DNA of 64,000 bases, from NCBI RefSeq assembly GCF_014650675.1, contig NZ_BMVK01000008.1, forward strand, positions 124,001 through 188,000, read 5' to 3'. The stretch comes from Streptomyces anulatus. Lineage in GTDB: Bacteria; Actinomycetota; Actinomycetes; Streptomycetales; Streptomycetaceae. The position numbers were made by a program, and so were the translations under genes. The notes beneath the pieces were generated by a model. That model made no database searches. It saw only the letters and a list, made by a program, of their open reading frames with translations, and was not told the origin of the DNA. Shown one piece after another: positions 48,428-56,276 of the stretch; the first letter of the stretch is position 1; each line of letters begins with the position of its first letter.

Positions 48428-49621
48428 CTACTTGTCGAGGTCCAGGCCGAGCATCCGGATCGCGTTACCGCGCATCAGTTTGTAGACGGTCTCCTCGTCC
48501 AGTCCCTTGACGTGGTCGAGGGCGACCTCCTTGGTGTGCGGGAAGGTCGAGTCCACGTGCGGGTAGTCGGTCTCGAAGGTGGCGTTGTCGCGGCCGACGA
48601 CGTCCAGCGCGGAGATGCCGTGCTTGTCGCGGAAGAAGCAGCAGAACATCTGCCGGTAGTAGTACGTGGACGGCGGCTCGGGGATCAGATCGCGCACCCC
48701 GCCCCAGGCCCGGTGCTCCTCCCAGACGTCGTCGGCGCGCTCCAGGGCGTACGGGATCCACCCCATCTGGCCCTCGCTGTAAGCCAGTTTGAGCGTCGGG
48801 AACTTCACCAGGACCCCGCTGAAGAGGAAGTCCATCATCGAGGCCATGGCGTTGTTGAAGGAGAGCGAGGCCTGTACGGCGGGCGGCGCGTCCGGGGAGG
48901 CGGCGGGCATCTGGGAGCTGGAGCCGATGTGCATGTTGACGACCGTGCCGGTCTCCTGGCAGACGGCGAAGAACGGGTCCCAGTAGCCGGTGTGGATGGA
49001 CGGGAGGCCGAGGTACGTGGGGATCTCGGAGAAGGTGACCGCGCGCACGCCCCGGGCCGCGTTGCGGCGGATCTCGGCGACGGCGAGGTCGATGTCCCAG
49101 AGCGGGATGATGCAGAGCGGGATCAGCCGGCCGCCGCTGTCGCCGCACCACTCCTCGACCATCCAGTCGTTGTAGGCGCGCACACAGGCGAGGGCGACCT
49201 CCTTGTCGTGCGCCTCGGCGAAGGTCTGCCCGCAGAAGCGCGGGAAGGTCGGGAAGCAGAGGGAGGCCTCGACGTGGTTGAGGTCCATGTCCTTGAGGCG
49301 TTCGGCGGGGTCCCAGCAGCCGGGCCGCATCTCGGCGCGGGTGATGCCCTCCAGGGTCATGTCGTCGCGGTCGAAGCCGACGGCGGCGATGTTCCGCTTG
49401 TACGGGAACTTCAGGTCCTCGTAGATCCACCAGTCGGTGGGCGGCCCGTCCGGGTCCATCGTGATGACGTACTTCCCGCCCGTGTACGCCAGCTCCCCGA
49501 TGCCCGCGGTGAGCGGCTGGGGGCCGCGCTCGCGGTACTTCGCCGGCAGCCAGGTGGAGAAGAGGTGCGCGGGCTCGATCACATGGTCGTCGACGCTGAC
49601 GATCCGAGGCAGTTCCGTCAT
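48428..49621 (-). CDS. amidohydrolase 2-family (TIM-barrel) hydrolase/decarboxylase
   Basis: 397 residues. The N-terminal ISVDDHVIEP-like metal motif (IVSVDDHVIEPAHLF), VNMHIGSSSQMP, and the late GRDNATFETDYPHVDSTFPHT (with the essential Asp-His) match the Amidohydro_2 family, which includes ring-opening hydrolases and non-oxidative decarboxylases. These proteins are frequent in actinobacterial catabolic clusters with acyl-CoA dehydrogenase pairs. It is the first gene of the minus-strand operon. GGAGGGG precedes the ATG at 49621. Confidence 0.88.
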   Translation of the reverse strand: MTELPRIVSVDDHVIEPAHLFSTWLPAKYRERGPQPLTAGIGELAYTGGKYVITMDPDGPPTDWWIYEDLKFPYKRNIAAVGFDRDDMTLEGITRAEMRPGCWDPAERLKDMDLNHVEASLCFPTFPRFCGQTFAEAHDKEVALACVRAYNDWMVEEWCGDSGGRLIPLCIIPLWDIDLAVAEIRRNAARGVRAVTFSEIPTYLGLPSIHTGYWDPFFAVCQETGTVVNMHIGSSSQMPAASPDAPPAVQASLSFNNAMASMMDFLFSGVLVKFPTLKLAYSEGQMGWIPYALERADDVWEEHRAWGGVRDLIPEPPSTYYYRQMFCCFFRDKHGISALDVVGRDNATFETDYPHVDSTFPHTKEVALDHVKGLDEETVYKLMRGNAIRMLGLDLDK

Positions 49622-49671
49622 GGTGTCGTCCCCTCCGGCGCACCCGGCGAGGTCCCGGGCGCGGGCATTTT

Positions 49672-49686
49672 CTGATGACCCGTCAG
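49672..49686. promoter_or_regulatory. CTGAC-type 15-bp palindrome, copy 5
   Basis: CTGATG-ACC-CGTCAG, one mismatch. It lies 51 bases upstream of the amidohydrolase start in the 170-base divergent promoter region. Confidence 0.55.
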
Positions 49687-49761
49687 ATGCGCTTGCGGCA
49701 CTCAGGCTAGCCCCGCACCCCTGGACCGACAAGGCGCGGAGCCCTACGCTCTCCGCATTAT

Positions 49762-49776
49762 CTGACTGACCGTCAG
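49762..49776. promoter_or_regulatory. CTGAC-type 15-bp palindrome, copy 6
   Basis: CTGACT-GAC-CGTCAG, one mismatch. It ends 16 bases before the GTG of the AMP-dependent ligase gene, so a bound repressor would block its promoter. Copy 5 serves the opposite direction. Confidence 0.6.
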
Positions 49777-49791
49777 TTCGGAGGGACCGCT

Positions 49792-51363
49792 GTGACCGCC
49801 GTGAACGACGTGACCGCATCCGCCCACGCCCTGGGCGCCTCCCGCACCTTCTGGGAGCTGATCGAACGCCGCGCCGCCCTCACCCCCGACCGCCCGGTCC
49901 TGCTCCAGGAGGACCGGAGCCTGACCTTCGGCGAGCTGAGGGACCGCGCCGAGCGGGTCGCCGCCGGGCTGTACGGGATGGGCGTGCGGGCGGGCAGCGT
50001 GGTGGCCTGGCAGCTGCCGACCAGGCTGGAGACGGCCCTGCTCTCCTTCGCTCTGACCCGGCTCGGGGCCGTGCAGAGCCCGGTCATCCCGTTCTACCGG
50101 GACCGCGAGGTGCGGTTCGCGCTGCGGGAGTCGGGGGCCGCGTTCTTCGCCGTGCCCGGCGTCCGGCGCGGCTTCGACCACACGGCCATGGCCGAGAGGA
50201 TCGCCGCGGAACTCGACGACCCGCCGCAGATCTTCGAGGCGTACGACGTCCTCCCCGACGGCGACCCGGCGGTCCTGCCGCCCCCGCCGGAACCGGCCTC
50301 GGGCGAGGAGGTCCGCTGGATCTACTGGACCTCCGGCACCACCTCCGACCCCAAGGGCGTCCTGCACACCGACCGCTCCCTGATCGCCGGCGGCTCCTGC
50401 CTCGCCCACGCCCTGAAGCTTCTCCCGGACGACGTGGGCTCGATGGCGTTCCCGTACGCCCATGTCGCCGGGCCCGACTACACGGTGATGCTGCTGCTGT
50501 ACGGGTTCCCCGCGGTGATGTTCGAGCAGTTCGCGCTGCCGGACGCGCTGGCGGAGTACCGGCGGCACGGAGTGACCGTGGCCGGCGGCTCGACGGCGTT
50601 CTACGCCATGTTCCTGGCCGAGCAGCGCAGGGCCCCGGACCGGCCGCTCATCCCGACCCTCCGTCTGCTGGCGGGCGGCGGGGCGCCGAAGCCGCCGGAG
50701 GTCTACCACGCGGTGGTGCGGGAGATGGGGGTCCAGCTCACCCACGGCTACGGCATGACCGAGGTCCCGATGATCACCATGGGCGCCCCGGACGACACGA
50801 CGGAGAACCTGGCCCTGACCGAGGGGCGGCCCCCGGAGGGCATGGAGATCCGGATCACCGACGAGCACGGCGAGCCCCTCCCGTACGGCAGTGAGGGCGA
50901 GGTGCGGCTGCGCGGGGAGGCGGTCTGCCGGGGGTATCTGGACGCCGGGGCCTCCGCCGCCGCGTTCGACGCCGAAGGGTTCCTGATCACCGGGGACCTG
51001 GGGCGGCTCCGGGAGAGCGGACACCTCACGCTCACCGGGCGGCTGAAGGACATCATCATCCGCAAGGGCGAGAACATCTCCGCCAAGGAGATCGAGGACC
51101 TGCTCCACACGCACCCCGCCGTCGCCGACGCCGCGGTCATCGGGCTCCCCGACGCCGAACGCGGCGAACGCGTCTGCGCGGTGGTGGAACAGCCGCCCGG
51201 CGCCCCGCCCCTGACCCTGGCCGGGCTCTCCGCCCATCTGCGGGAAGCGGGCCTGTCCGTCCACAAGGTGCCCGAGCAGCTGGAGGTCCTGGACGCGCTG
51301 CCCCGCAACGAGACGCTCCGCAAGGTGCTCAAGTACCGGCTGCGGGAACGGTTCGGCGGGTGA
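49792..51363 (+). CDS. AMP-forming acyl-CoA synthetase (FadD-like)
   Basis: 523 residues, the usual length. The P-loop motif is IYWTSGTTSDPKGVLHT, A5 is THGYGMTEVPM, the A8 hinge is ITGDLGRLRESGHLTLTGRLKDIIIRKGENIS, and the C-terminal catalytic Lys is in NETLRKVLKYRL. It activates a fatty, aryl or cyclic acid as its CoA ester and is the expected entry enzyme for the divergent amidohydrolase/acyl-CoA dehydrogenase operon. The GTG start has GGAGGG 6 bases upstream. It ends at a strong hairpin. Confidence 0.92.
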   Translation: MTAVNDVTASAHALGASRTFWELIERRAALTPDRPVLLQEDRSLTFGELRDRAERVAAGLYGMGVRAGSVVAWQLPTRLETALLSFALTRLGAVQSPVIPFYRDREVRFALRESGAAFFAVPGVRRGFDHTAMAERIAAELDDPPQIFEAYDVLPDGDPAVLPPPPEPASGEEVRWIYWTSGTTSDPKGVLHTDRSLIAGGSCLAHALKLLPDDVGSMAFPYAHVAGPDYTVMLLLYGFPAVMFEQFALPDALAEYRRHGVTVAGGSTAFYAMFLAEQRRAPDRPLIPTLRLLAGGGAPKPPEVYHAVVREMGVQLTHGYGMTEVPMITMGAPDDTTENLALTEGRPPEGMEIRITDEHGEPLPYGSEGEVRLRGEAVCRGYLDAGASAAAFDAEGFLITGDLGRLRESGHLTLTGRLKDIIIRKGENISAKEIEDLLHTHPAVADAAVIGLPDAERGERVCAVVEQPPGAPPLTLAGLSAHLREAGLSVHKVPEQLEVLDALPRNETLRKVLKYRLRERFGG

Positions 51364-51407
51364 GGCGGGTACCGGCCGGGTGAGGCGGCGTCACGGGGGG
51401 GGCGGCA

Positions 51408-51443
51408 GGCGTTACGGGGGCGGCGCGCCGTCCCCGTAACGCC
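51408..51443. terminator. bidirectional terminator, 12-bp GC arms plus G-U pair
   Basis: GGCGTTACGGGG pairs with CCCCGTAACGCC, extended inward by a G-U and three G-C pairs around a CGCG loop. It separates the converging ligase and EF-hand genes and can end both. Confidence 0.85.
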
Positions 51444-51451
51444 CGGGTTTG

Positions 51452-51973
51452 CTACGCGTCGGGCTCGATCACCGTGAAGTACACGGCGAACGCCGCCACC
51501 ACATCGCTCTCCGCCACCAGCCCGTCCCGGTCCGTGTCCAGGCTCTGGGCGGCGATGCTCGCGATCTCGGCACTGGCCCCGAGGACCCGGAGCGCCCGCT
51601 CCACGTCCGCCACCGCCGCCCTGCCGTCGTTCCCGCTGTCCGCGACCGCGATGGTCGCCCGCAGGAACGGCCGGGCGATCTCGGCGAACCGCCCGGGATT
51701 GTCCCGGAGCCGCTTCACCGCCCCGCCCACGAACTCCTCACGGGTGACCCGCTGGTCCCCGTCCACATCGGCGATCCCCGCCATGCCCTGCCAGAAGGCC
51801 TCGGCACCGGTGTAGAGCGCCTGGCCCTTGTCGCAGCGGGCCGTCGTACCGAACTCGGTGAGCAGACGGGCCGCTGCGGCGTTGAAATCGGCACGATCGA
51901 TATAGCCGTTGCCGTCCTGGTCGAAGGCGGCGAAGCGGTGCGCGATCTTTCGCTCGTACTCTGCGCTGTCCAT
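51452..51973 (-). CDS. EF-hand calcium-binding protein (calerythrin-like)
   Basis: 173 residues with four EF-hand positions. The first loop DQDGNGYIDRADF is canonical, the second DVDGDQRVTREEF is good, the third (ADSGNDGRAAVAD) is degenerate, and the fourth DTDRDGLVAESDV is good. This layout matches Streptomyces CalD/calerythrin-type proteins, probably cytoplasmic Ca buffers or sensors, as there is no signal peptide. It is a single gene with the STAS gene 84 bases upstream in the same direction. Confidence 0.9.
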   Translation of the reverse strand: MDSAEYERKIAHRFAAFDQDGNGYIDRADFNAAAARLLTEFGTTARCDKGQALYTGAEAFWQGMAGIADVDGDQRVTREEFVGGAVKRLRDNPGRFAEIARPFLRATIAVADSGNDGRAAVADVERALRVLGASAEIASIAAQSLDTDRDGLVAESDVVAAFAVYFTVIEPDA

Positions 51974-52057
51974 GCGGGGAGCGTACGACGCCCGGAGCGC
52001 TCACGTGTCACCGAGCAGCGCCTCCTGTGTGACAACCTCGCATCGGAGGCAGCCGCT

Positions 52058-52432
52058 TCAGGCGCTGAGCGGCCTGCACTCCTCGTCGGTCGCGGACCGC
52101 GCGTCCGGGTAGACGTCGAACAGACGGCGCACCCCGAGCGCCCCGAGCACCTTGTTGACGTGCGAACCGTCCTCCGCGCCCCGGGCCGGGAGAATCAGCC
52201 GCAGCCGGCCGCCGCAGGACTTCATCAGCCGGCGCGAGGCGATCAGCACACCGACGCCGCTGGAGTCGCAGAAGAACACCTCGGACAGATCGAGCACCAC
52301 GTCGTGCTGCCCCTCCGCCACCGCCTCGTGCACGGACTGGCGCACGACGGGTGAGGTCACCAGATCGAGTTCGCCGCTCATGCGCAGCACCGTCCAGGAG
52401 CCCTGCTCCGCCTCGTCCACCTTCAGCGTCAC
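52058..52432 (-). CDS. STAS-domain anti-sigma factor antagonist
   Basis: 124 residues from the GTG at 52432. LRMSGELDLVTSPVVRQSV and VVLDLSEVFFCDSSGVGVLIASRRLM hold the phosphorylatable Ser in DSSG, as in BldG and RsbV/SpoIIAA. Its normal partner is an RsbW-like kinase such as the product at 45309, although they are 6 kb apart. An ATG at 52513 would add 27 charged residues but has no ribosome site. It diverges from the ECF sigma gene, suggesting shared control. Confidence 0.85.
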   Translation of the reverse strand: MTLKVDEAEQGSWTVLRMSGELDLVTSPVVRQSVHEAVAEGQHDVVLDLSEVFFCDSSGVGVLIASRRLMKSCGGRLRLILPARGAEDGSHVNKVLGALGVRRLFDVYPDARSATDEECRPLSA

Positions 52433-52762
52433 GCGACTGGACCTCTCGTTCCGGGGCTCCCGGCAATCCGGAAGTTTCCGTTCCTCCTCGCGGCTGCCCA
52501 ACCGCACCCCCATGAAACACCGACGCGCCGACCGACGCCCAGGAGATTTCCGATGGAAAGGAGCACTTCGGACCGTTTCCGCTGCTCAGGGGGGCCGGGG
52601 AGGCACTCGGGCCGAAAATCGACTACCGTCGTCGGCCACGCGCCGCAGGAAGAGAGTTGCCGCAAAGGCGCGTGCGCCGCACGCCCGGCGGACTACATTC
52701 GGTCCTCACGGGCACAGGATGGATCACGGAGCCGGGGGACAGGGCCGGGGGCTGGGGGGTTC
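52433..52762. other. 330-base divergent intergenic region
   Basis: It lies between the STAS gene (minus) and the sigma factor gene (plus). An ATG at 52553 with AGGAG 7 bases upstream is in frame with the sigma factor and would add 70 low-complexity residues; I treat it as a less likely start. I see no clear sigma-B-like promoter (GGGTAC) or palindrome. Confidence 0.5.
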
Positions 52763-53356
52763 ATGGCGAAGGAGACGGCACCCCGCTGGGACCGCAGGAT
52801 GCAGCAGAGGCTGGCCCGCGGCGAGGCGGCGGCGCTCGGCGAGCTCTACGACCGGTTCGCGGCGCTCGTCCACAGCCAGGCGCACCGGATGCTCGACGAC
52901 GAGGACGCCGCCGACCTGGTGACCCGCGAGGTCTTCGCCCAGGTCTGGGAGAACCCCGAGGCGTACGACCCGAAGCAGGGCTCGATGCGCTCCTGGGTGG
53001 CCCGCCTCACCCACCGCCAGTCCGTCCAGCGACTGCGCCGCACGGCGGCCTCCTCGTACGCGGCGGAGCACGGCGAGGGCGCGACGCCCGACCCGGAGGA
53101 GCTGGAGCGGCGGGTGCGCAGCGCCACGGCCGCCGCCCGCGCCGACTACATCGTCTCCTCGATGCCCGCACCGCTGCGGCAGGCCCTGGAGCTGGCGTAC
53201 ATCCACCGCCGGGACTACCGGCAGACCGCCGCCGACCTCGGAGTCACCGAGGACGAGGCGCGCCGCCGGCTCCGGCTGGGCCTCCAACTGCTCTCCACGG
53301 CGAACGCCCGCCCGCTCGAAGGGGCCTCGCCACCCGGTTACGGACGGGCCCGGTGA
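52763..53356 (+). CDS. ECF-type RNA polymerase sigma factor
   Basis: 197 residues. Region 2 is in ALGELYDRFAALVHSQAHRMLDDEDAADLVTREVFAQVWENPEAYDPKQGSMRSWVARLTHRQSV, and region 4 is in MPAPLRQALELAYIHRRDYRQTAADLGVTEDEARRRLRLGLQLL. The start was chosen at 52763 because the conserved region begins a few residues in and a G-rich ribosome site precedes it. It overlaps the next gene by GTGA. That gene encodes a zinc-finger protein, its probable anti-sigma factor. Confidence 0.88.
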   Translation: MAKETAPRWDRRMQQRLARGEAAALGELYDRFAALVHSQAHRMLDDEDAADLVTREVFAQVWENPEAYDPKQGSMRSWVARLTHRQSVQRLRRTAASSYAAEHGEGATPDPEELERRVRSATAAARADYIVSSMPAPLRQALELAYIHRRDYRQTAADLGVTEDEARRRLRLGLQLLSTANARPLEGASPPGYGRAR

Positions 53357-54687
53357 GCGGCGACGGACGCGAGAGCGAGGGAGGCGAGGAGGAGGTGCGC
53401 GGCGCCCGCCGGATACCGGGCCCGCGCGGGGCGGCGGACGACCTCGACCTGGAGTCCGTGCCGCTGCCTCCGCTGCCGCCGCCCGGATCGGCCGCCCCCG
53501 CCGGGTCCGTACCGGAACAGTCCCTACCGGAACAGTCCGTACCGGAGCCGCCCGAGGCCCCGGAGGCGCTCATGACCTCCGTCCCGGACCTTCCCCACCG
53601 GGTCCTCAAGGCCCTTCTCGGCGCCTGGGCCCTGTCCGCCTGTTCGGCGGAGGAGACCGCCGCCGTGGAGGAGCACCTCACCTCGTGCGCCCCGTGCGCG
53701 GACGAGGCGCTGCGGCTGCGGGACGCGGTGGGGCTGCTGCACACCGACGGCTCCCTGGATCTCGACCCGACGCTGCGGTCCCGGGTGATGGACGGCTGCC
53801 TGGGCCGCCGCCCGGCCCGGATCCCGGTGCCGGAGTGGGCCGCCCCGTACGACGCCGAGACCGCCCGGCTCGACGCGCTGCTCCGCGACATCGGGGACTC
53901 CGAATGGCACGCGCCGGTGCGCCTGCAGTGGTTCGAGGAGGAGCGCGAGGTCAGCCGCAGGACCACGGTCGCCGGCGTGATCGGCCACCTGATGGCGGTC
54001 GACGGGCTGCTGTCCGCCGCGCTCGGCCTCGACGACCCGCTCGGCGGCGGCGAGGCGCCGCTGGACCCCACCGAGCGCACCGAGCGGTACTGGTCCTCGA
54101 CGCACCGGCCGCCCACCCGGGCCGTCCGCGAACCCTGGCGGGCCCAGAGCCACGAGCTGATCCGTACGGCGTCCTTCGCCGGACGGAACGTCGCCGAGGC
54201 CTCCGTCTCCTACGGGGCCTTCGCCCTGCCGCTCCAGGACGCGCTGCTGGACCGCGCCTTCGAGTGCTGGGTGCACGGCGGGGACATCGCCGACGCCGTC
54301 GACTACCCGTACGAGGCCCCGTCGGCGGCCCATCTGCACCGGATGATCGACCTGGCGGCCCGGCTGCTTCCGGCCGCCGTGGCGGGGCGCCGCCGCTCCG
54401 GACTGGCCGGACCGGCGAAGGACCTCGTCACGGCCGGTGCGCCGGGCCGCTCGGTCCATCTGGAGATCGAGGGCCACGGCGGGGGCGACTGGTACATCGC
54501 GCTGGACTCGCCCGCCGCCGTCGGGTCGCCCGAGCGCGCGGTGGCGCAGGTGGCCCTGGACGGGGTCGAGTTCTGCCGGCTCGCCGCGGGTCACATCTCA
54601 CCGGTGGAAGCGGCGGCGGGCCAGGAGGGCGACCGCGAGGCCATCCGCGACGTGCTGTTCGCGGCGGCCTCGCTCAGCCGGCTGTAG
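53353..54687 (+). CDS. zinc-finger anti-sigma-like protein fused to an MDMPI/DinB domain
   Basis: 444 residues. A Pro/Glu-rich N-terminal ~75 residues is followed by a ZAS-type zinc site (EEHLTSCAPCADE, near residue 115). From ~residue 180 there is a DinB/mycothiol-dependent maleylpyruvate isomerase-like helical bundle (TVAGVIGHLMAVDGLL, with His as expected for metal binding; later LLDRAFECWVHGGDIADAV). The coupled ECF sigma gene suggests it restrains that sigma factor and senses thiol redox state through mycothiol chemistry. Domain order is plain; sensing is inference. No transmembrane helix is seen, so it is cytoplasmic. Confidence 0.82.
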   Translation: MSGDGRESEGGEEEVRGARRIPGPRGAADDLDLESVPLPPLPPPGSAAPAGSVPEQSLPEQSVPEPPEAPEALMTSVPDLPHRVLKALLGAWALSACSAEETAAVEEHLTSCAPCADEALRLRDAVGLLHTDGSLDLDPTLRSRVMDGCLGRRPARIPVPEWAAPYDAETARLDALLRDIGDSEWHAPVRLQWFEEEREVSRRTTVAGVIGHLMAVDGLLSAALGLDDPLGGGEAPLDPTERTERYWSSTHRPPTRAVREPWRAQSHELIRTASFAGRNVAEASVSYGAFALPLQDALLDRAFECWVHGGDIADAVDYPYEAPSAAHLHRMIDLAARLLPAAVAGRRRSGLAGPAKDLVTAGAPGRSVHLEIEGHGGGDWYIALDSPAAVGSPERAVAQVALDGVEFCRLAAGHISPVEAAAGQEGDREAIRDVLFAAASLSRL

Positions 54688-54730
54688 GGCCTGCCCGCCT
54701 GCCGGGAGACGCCGGGTCGAGGGACGGCCC

Positions 54731-55627
54731 TTACGCGAAGATCACCGTACGGCGGCCGTTGAGCAGGATGCGCCGCTCCGCGTGCCACTTCACCGCGCGC
54801 GCCAGGGCCTGGCACTCCACGTCCCGGCCGATGGCGACCAGCTGGTCCGGCGTCACGTCGTGACCGACGCGCTCGACCTCCTGCTCGATGATCGGGCCCT
54901 CGTCGAGGTCGGCGGTGACGTAGTGCGCGGTCGCGCCGATCAGCTTCACCCCGCGCGCGTGCGCCTGGTGGTAGGGCTTGGCGCCCTTGAAGCTCGGCAG
55001 GAACGAGTGGTGGATGTTGATGATCCGGCCGCTCAGCTGCTTGCACAGGTCGTCGGAGAGGACCTGCATGTAGCGGGCCAGGACGACCAGCTCGACGTCC
55101 TCCTCGCGGACCAGCTCCAGCAGTCGCGCCTCGGCCTCCGCCTTGTTGTCCTTCGTGACCGGGAGGTGCCGGAAGGGGATGCCGTACGAGGCGACGAGCT
55201 CGGCGAAGTCCGTGTGGTTGGAGACGACGGCCGCGATCTCGACCGGCAGCGCCCCGGTACGGGAGCGGAACAGCAGATCGTTGAGGCAGTGGCCGAACCT
55301 GCTGACCATCAGCACGATCCGCATGCGCTCCGCGGGCCGGTGGATCTGCCACTCCATCCGGAAGGCCTCCCCGATCGCGGCGAAGCTGGCGCGCAGCTTG
55401 TCCACCGTCACGGTGGCGTCGGCCGAGAAGTGGACGCGCATGAAGAACAGGCCCGTGTCGTGGTCCCCGAACTGCTGACTGTCCTCGATGTTGCAGCCGG
55501 TCATGAAGAGATAGCTCGACACGGCGTGCACGATGCCCTGTTTGTCGGGGCAGGAGAGCGTGAGGACGTACTGCTCGGTCGCGGCGGCGTCCGAGGCGGC
55601 GGAAGGGGCGGGCTGCGGCGCGGTCAT
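54731..55627 (-). CDS. purU: formyltetrahydrofolate deformylase
   Basis: 298 residues. An N-terminal ACT domain (VLTLSCPDKQGIVHAVSSYLFMTGCNIEDSQQF) precedes the formyltransferase-like domain. The catalytic site has NIHHSFLPSFKGAKPYHQAHARGVKLIGATAHYVTADLDEGPIIEQ, with the Asn-His-Asp set of PurN/PurU. It hydrolyses 10-formyl-THF to THF and formate, balancing one-carbon pools. The ACT domain separates it from PurN. The ATG at 55627 lies downstream of the gene for the next protein, 28 bases away on the same strand. Confidence 0.95.
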   Translation of the reverse strand: MTAPQPAPSAASDAAATEQYVLTLSCPDKQGIVHAVSSYLFMTGCNIEDSQQFGDHDTGLFFMRVHFSADATVTVDKLRASFAAIGEAFRMEWQIHRPAERMRIVLMVSRFGHCLNDLLFRSRTGALPVEIAAVVSNHTDFAELVASYGIPFRHLPVTKDNKAEAEARLLELVREEDVELVVLARYMQVLSDDLCKQLSGRIINIHHSFLPSFKGAKPYHQAHARGVKLIGATAHYVTADLDEGPIIEQEVERVGHDVTPDQLVAIGRDVECQALARAVKWHAERRILLNGRRTVIFA

Positions 55628-55655
55628 CCCCGTAGGGTGCCACACCCGCCCGACG

Positions 55656-56153
55656 TCAGGCCGTTCTGGTCATGATGCGGATGACGTCCAGCGAGCGCGG
55701 CGGTATGTCCGGATCCTCCGCGTCGTTGGTGGCGAGCATCACATGGGCCTCGCGGGCCGCGTGGACGGCCTCGGGCCAGCCGTGGTGCTCCAGATAGGCG
55801 GAGACGGGGGCGTCCGCGCCGACCTGGTGCATGATCCGCAGCACCCGCAGGGCTGCGGCGTCCACGGCGGCGGCCTCGGCGGAGTCCCTGAATATGGTGC
55901 CGACGTACTTCTCGGCGGACCAGTTGTCGAGCCAGGTGTCCTCGACCAGGCGGTACACGGCGTCGGTGACGTCCCCGTACCCTTCCCGGCCGGCGAGCCA
56001 GCACTCGTGGTGGAAGGCGGGGTCGGAGAGCATGTGCAGCGCCGAGCGCACGTTGGTGCGCCAGCGCCACCACGGCATGTCAGTGAGCGGCATGCCGCCC
56101 ATGGTGGAGGAGCGACGGCCGCGACGGGAAGAGTTCTCCGAACCTTGCTGCAC
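55656..56153 (-). CDS. conserved hypothetical protein
   Basis: 165 residues. I do not recognise a named family. After a Ser/Arg-rich start of ~20 residues it reads LTDMPWWRWRTNVRSALHMLSDPAFHHECWLAGREGYGDVTDAVYRLVEDTWLDNW, mostly helical and rich in Trp and His. A GTG at 56153 is taken as start; an ATG at 56102 would trim 17 residues. It precedes purU on the same strand and may be co-transcribed. No signal peptide or membrane segment. Confidence 0.7.
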   Translation of the reverse strand: MQQGSENSSRRGRRSSTMGGMPLTDMPWWRWRTNVRSALHMLSDPAFHHECWLAGREGYGDVTDAVYRLVEDTWLDNWSAEKYVGTIFRDSAEAAAVDAAALRVLRIMHQVGADAPVSAYLEHHGWPEAVHAAREAHVMLATNDAEDPDIPPRSLDVIRIMTRTA

Positions 56154-56276
56154 GGTCGTCGATCGTACGTTCCTTCACCGCATCCCCGCACGGGCCCCCG
56201 TAATTCACCTGGAGGTCACCGTGCGTTGAGAACAGCACACCGCGCCGTTACCCGGGGCCCGGAAGGGTCCAGACCC

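Noticed and set aside
52553..52762. Longer start for the ECF sigma factor at 52553
   Set aside because: It has a fair ribosome site, but it would add 70 low-complexity residues before the conserved region, and a closer start at 52763 fits the family.
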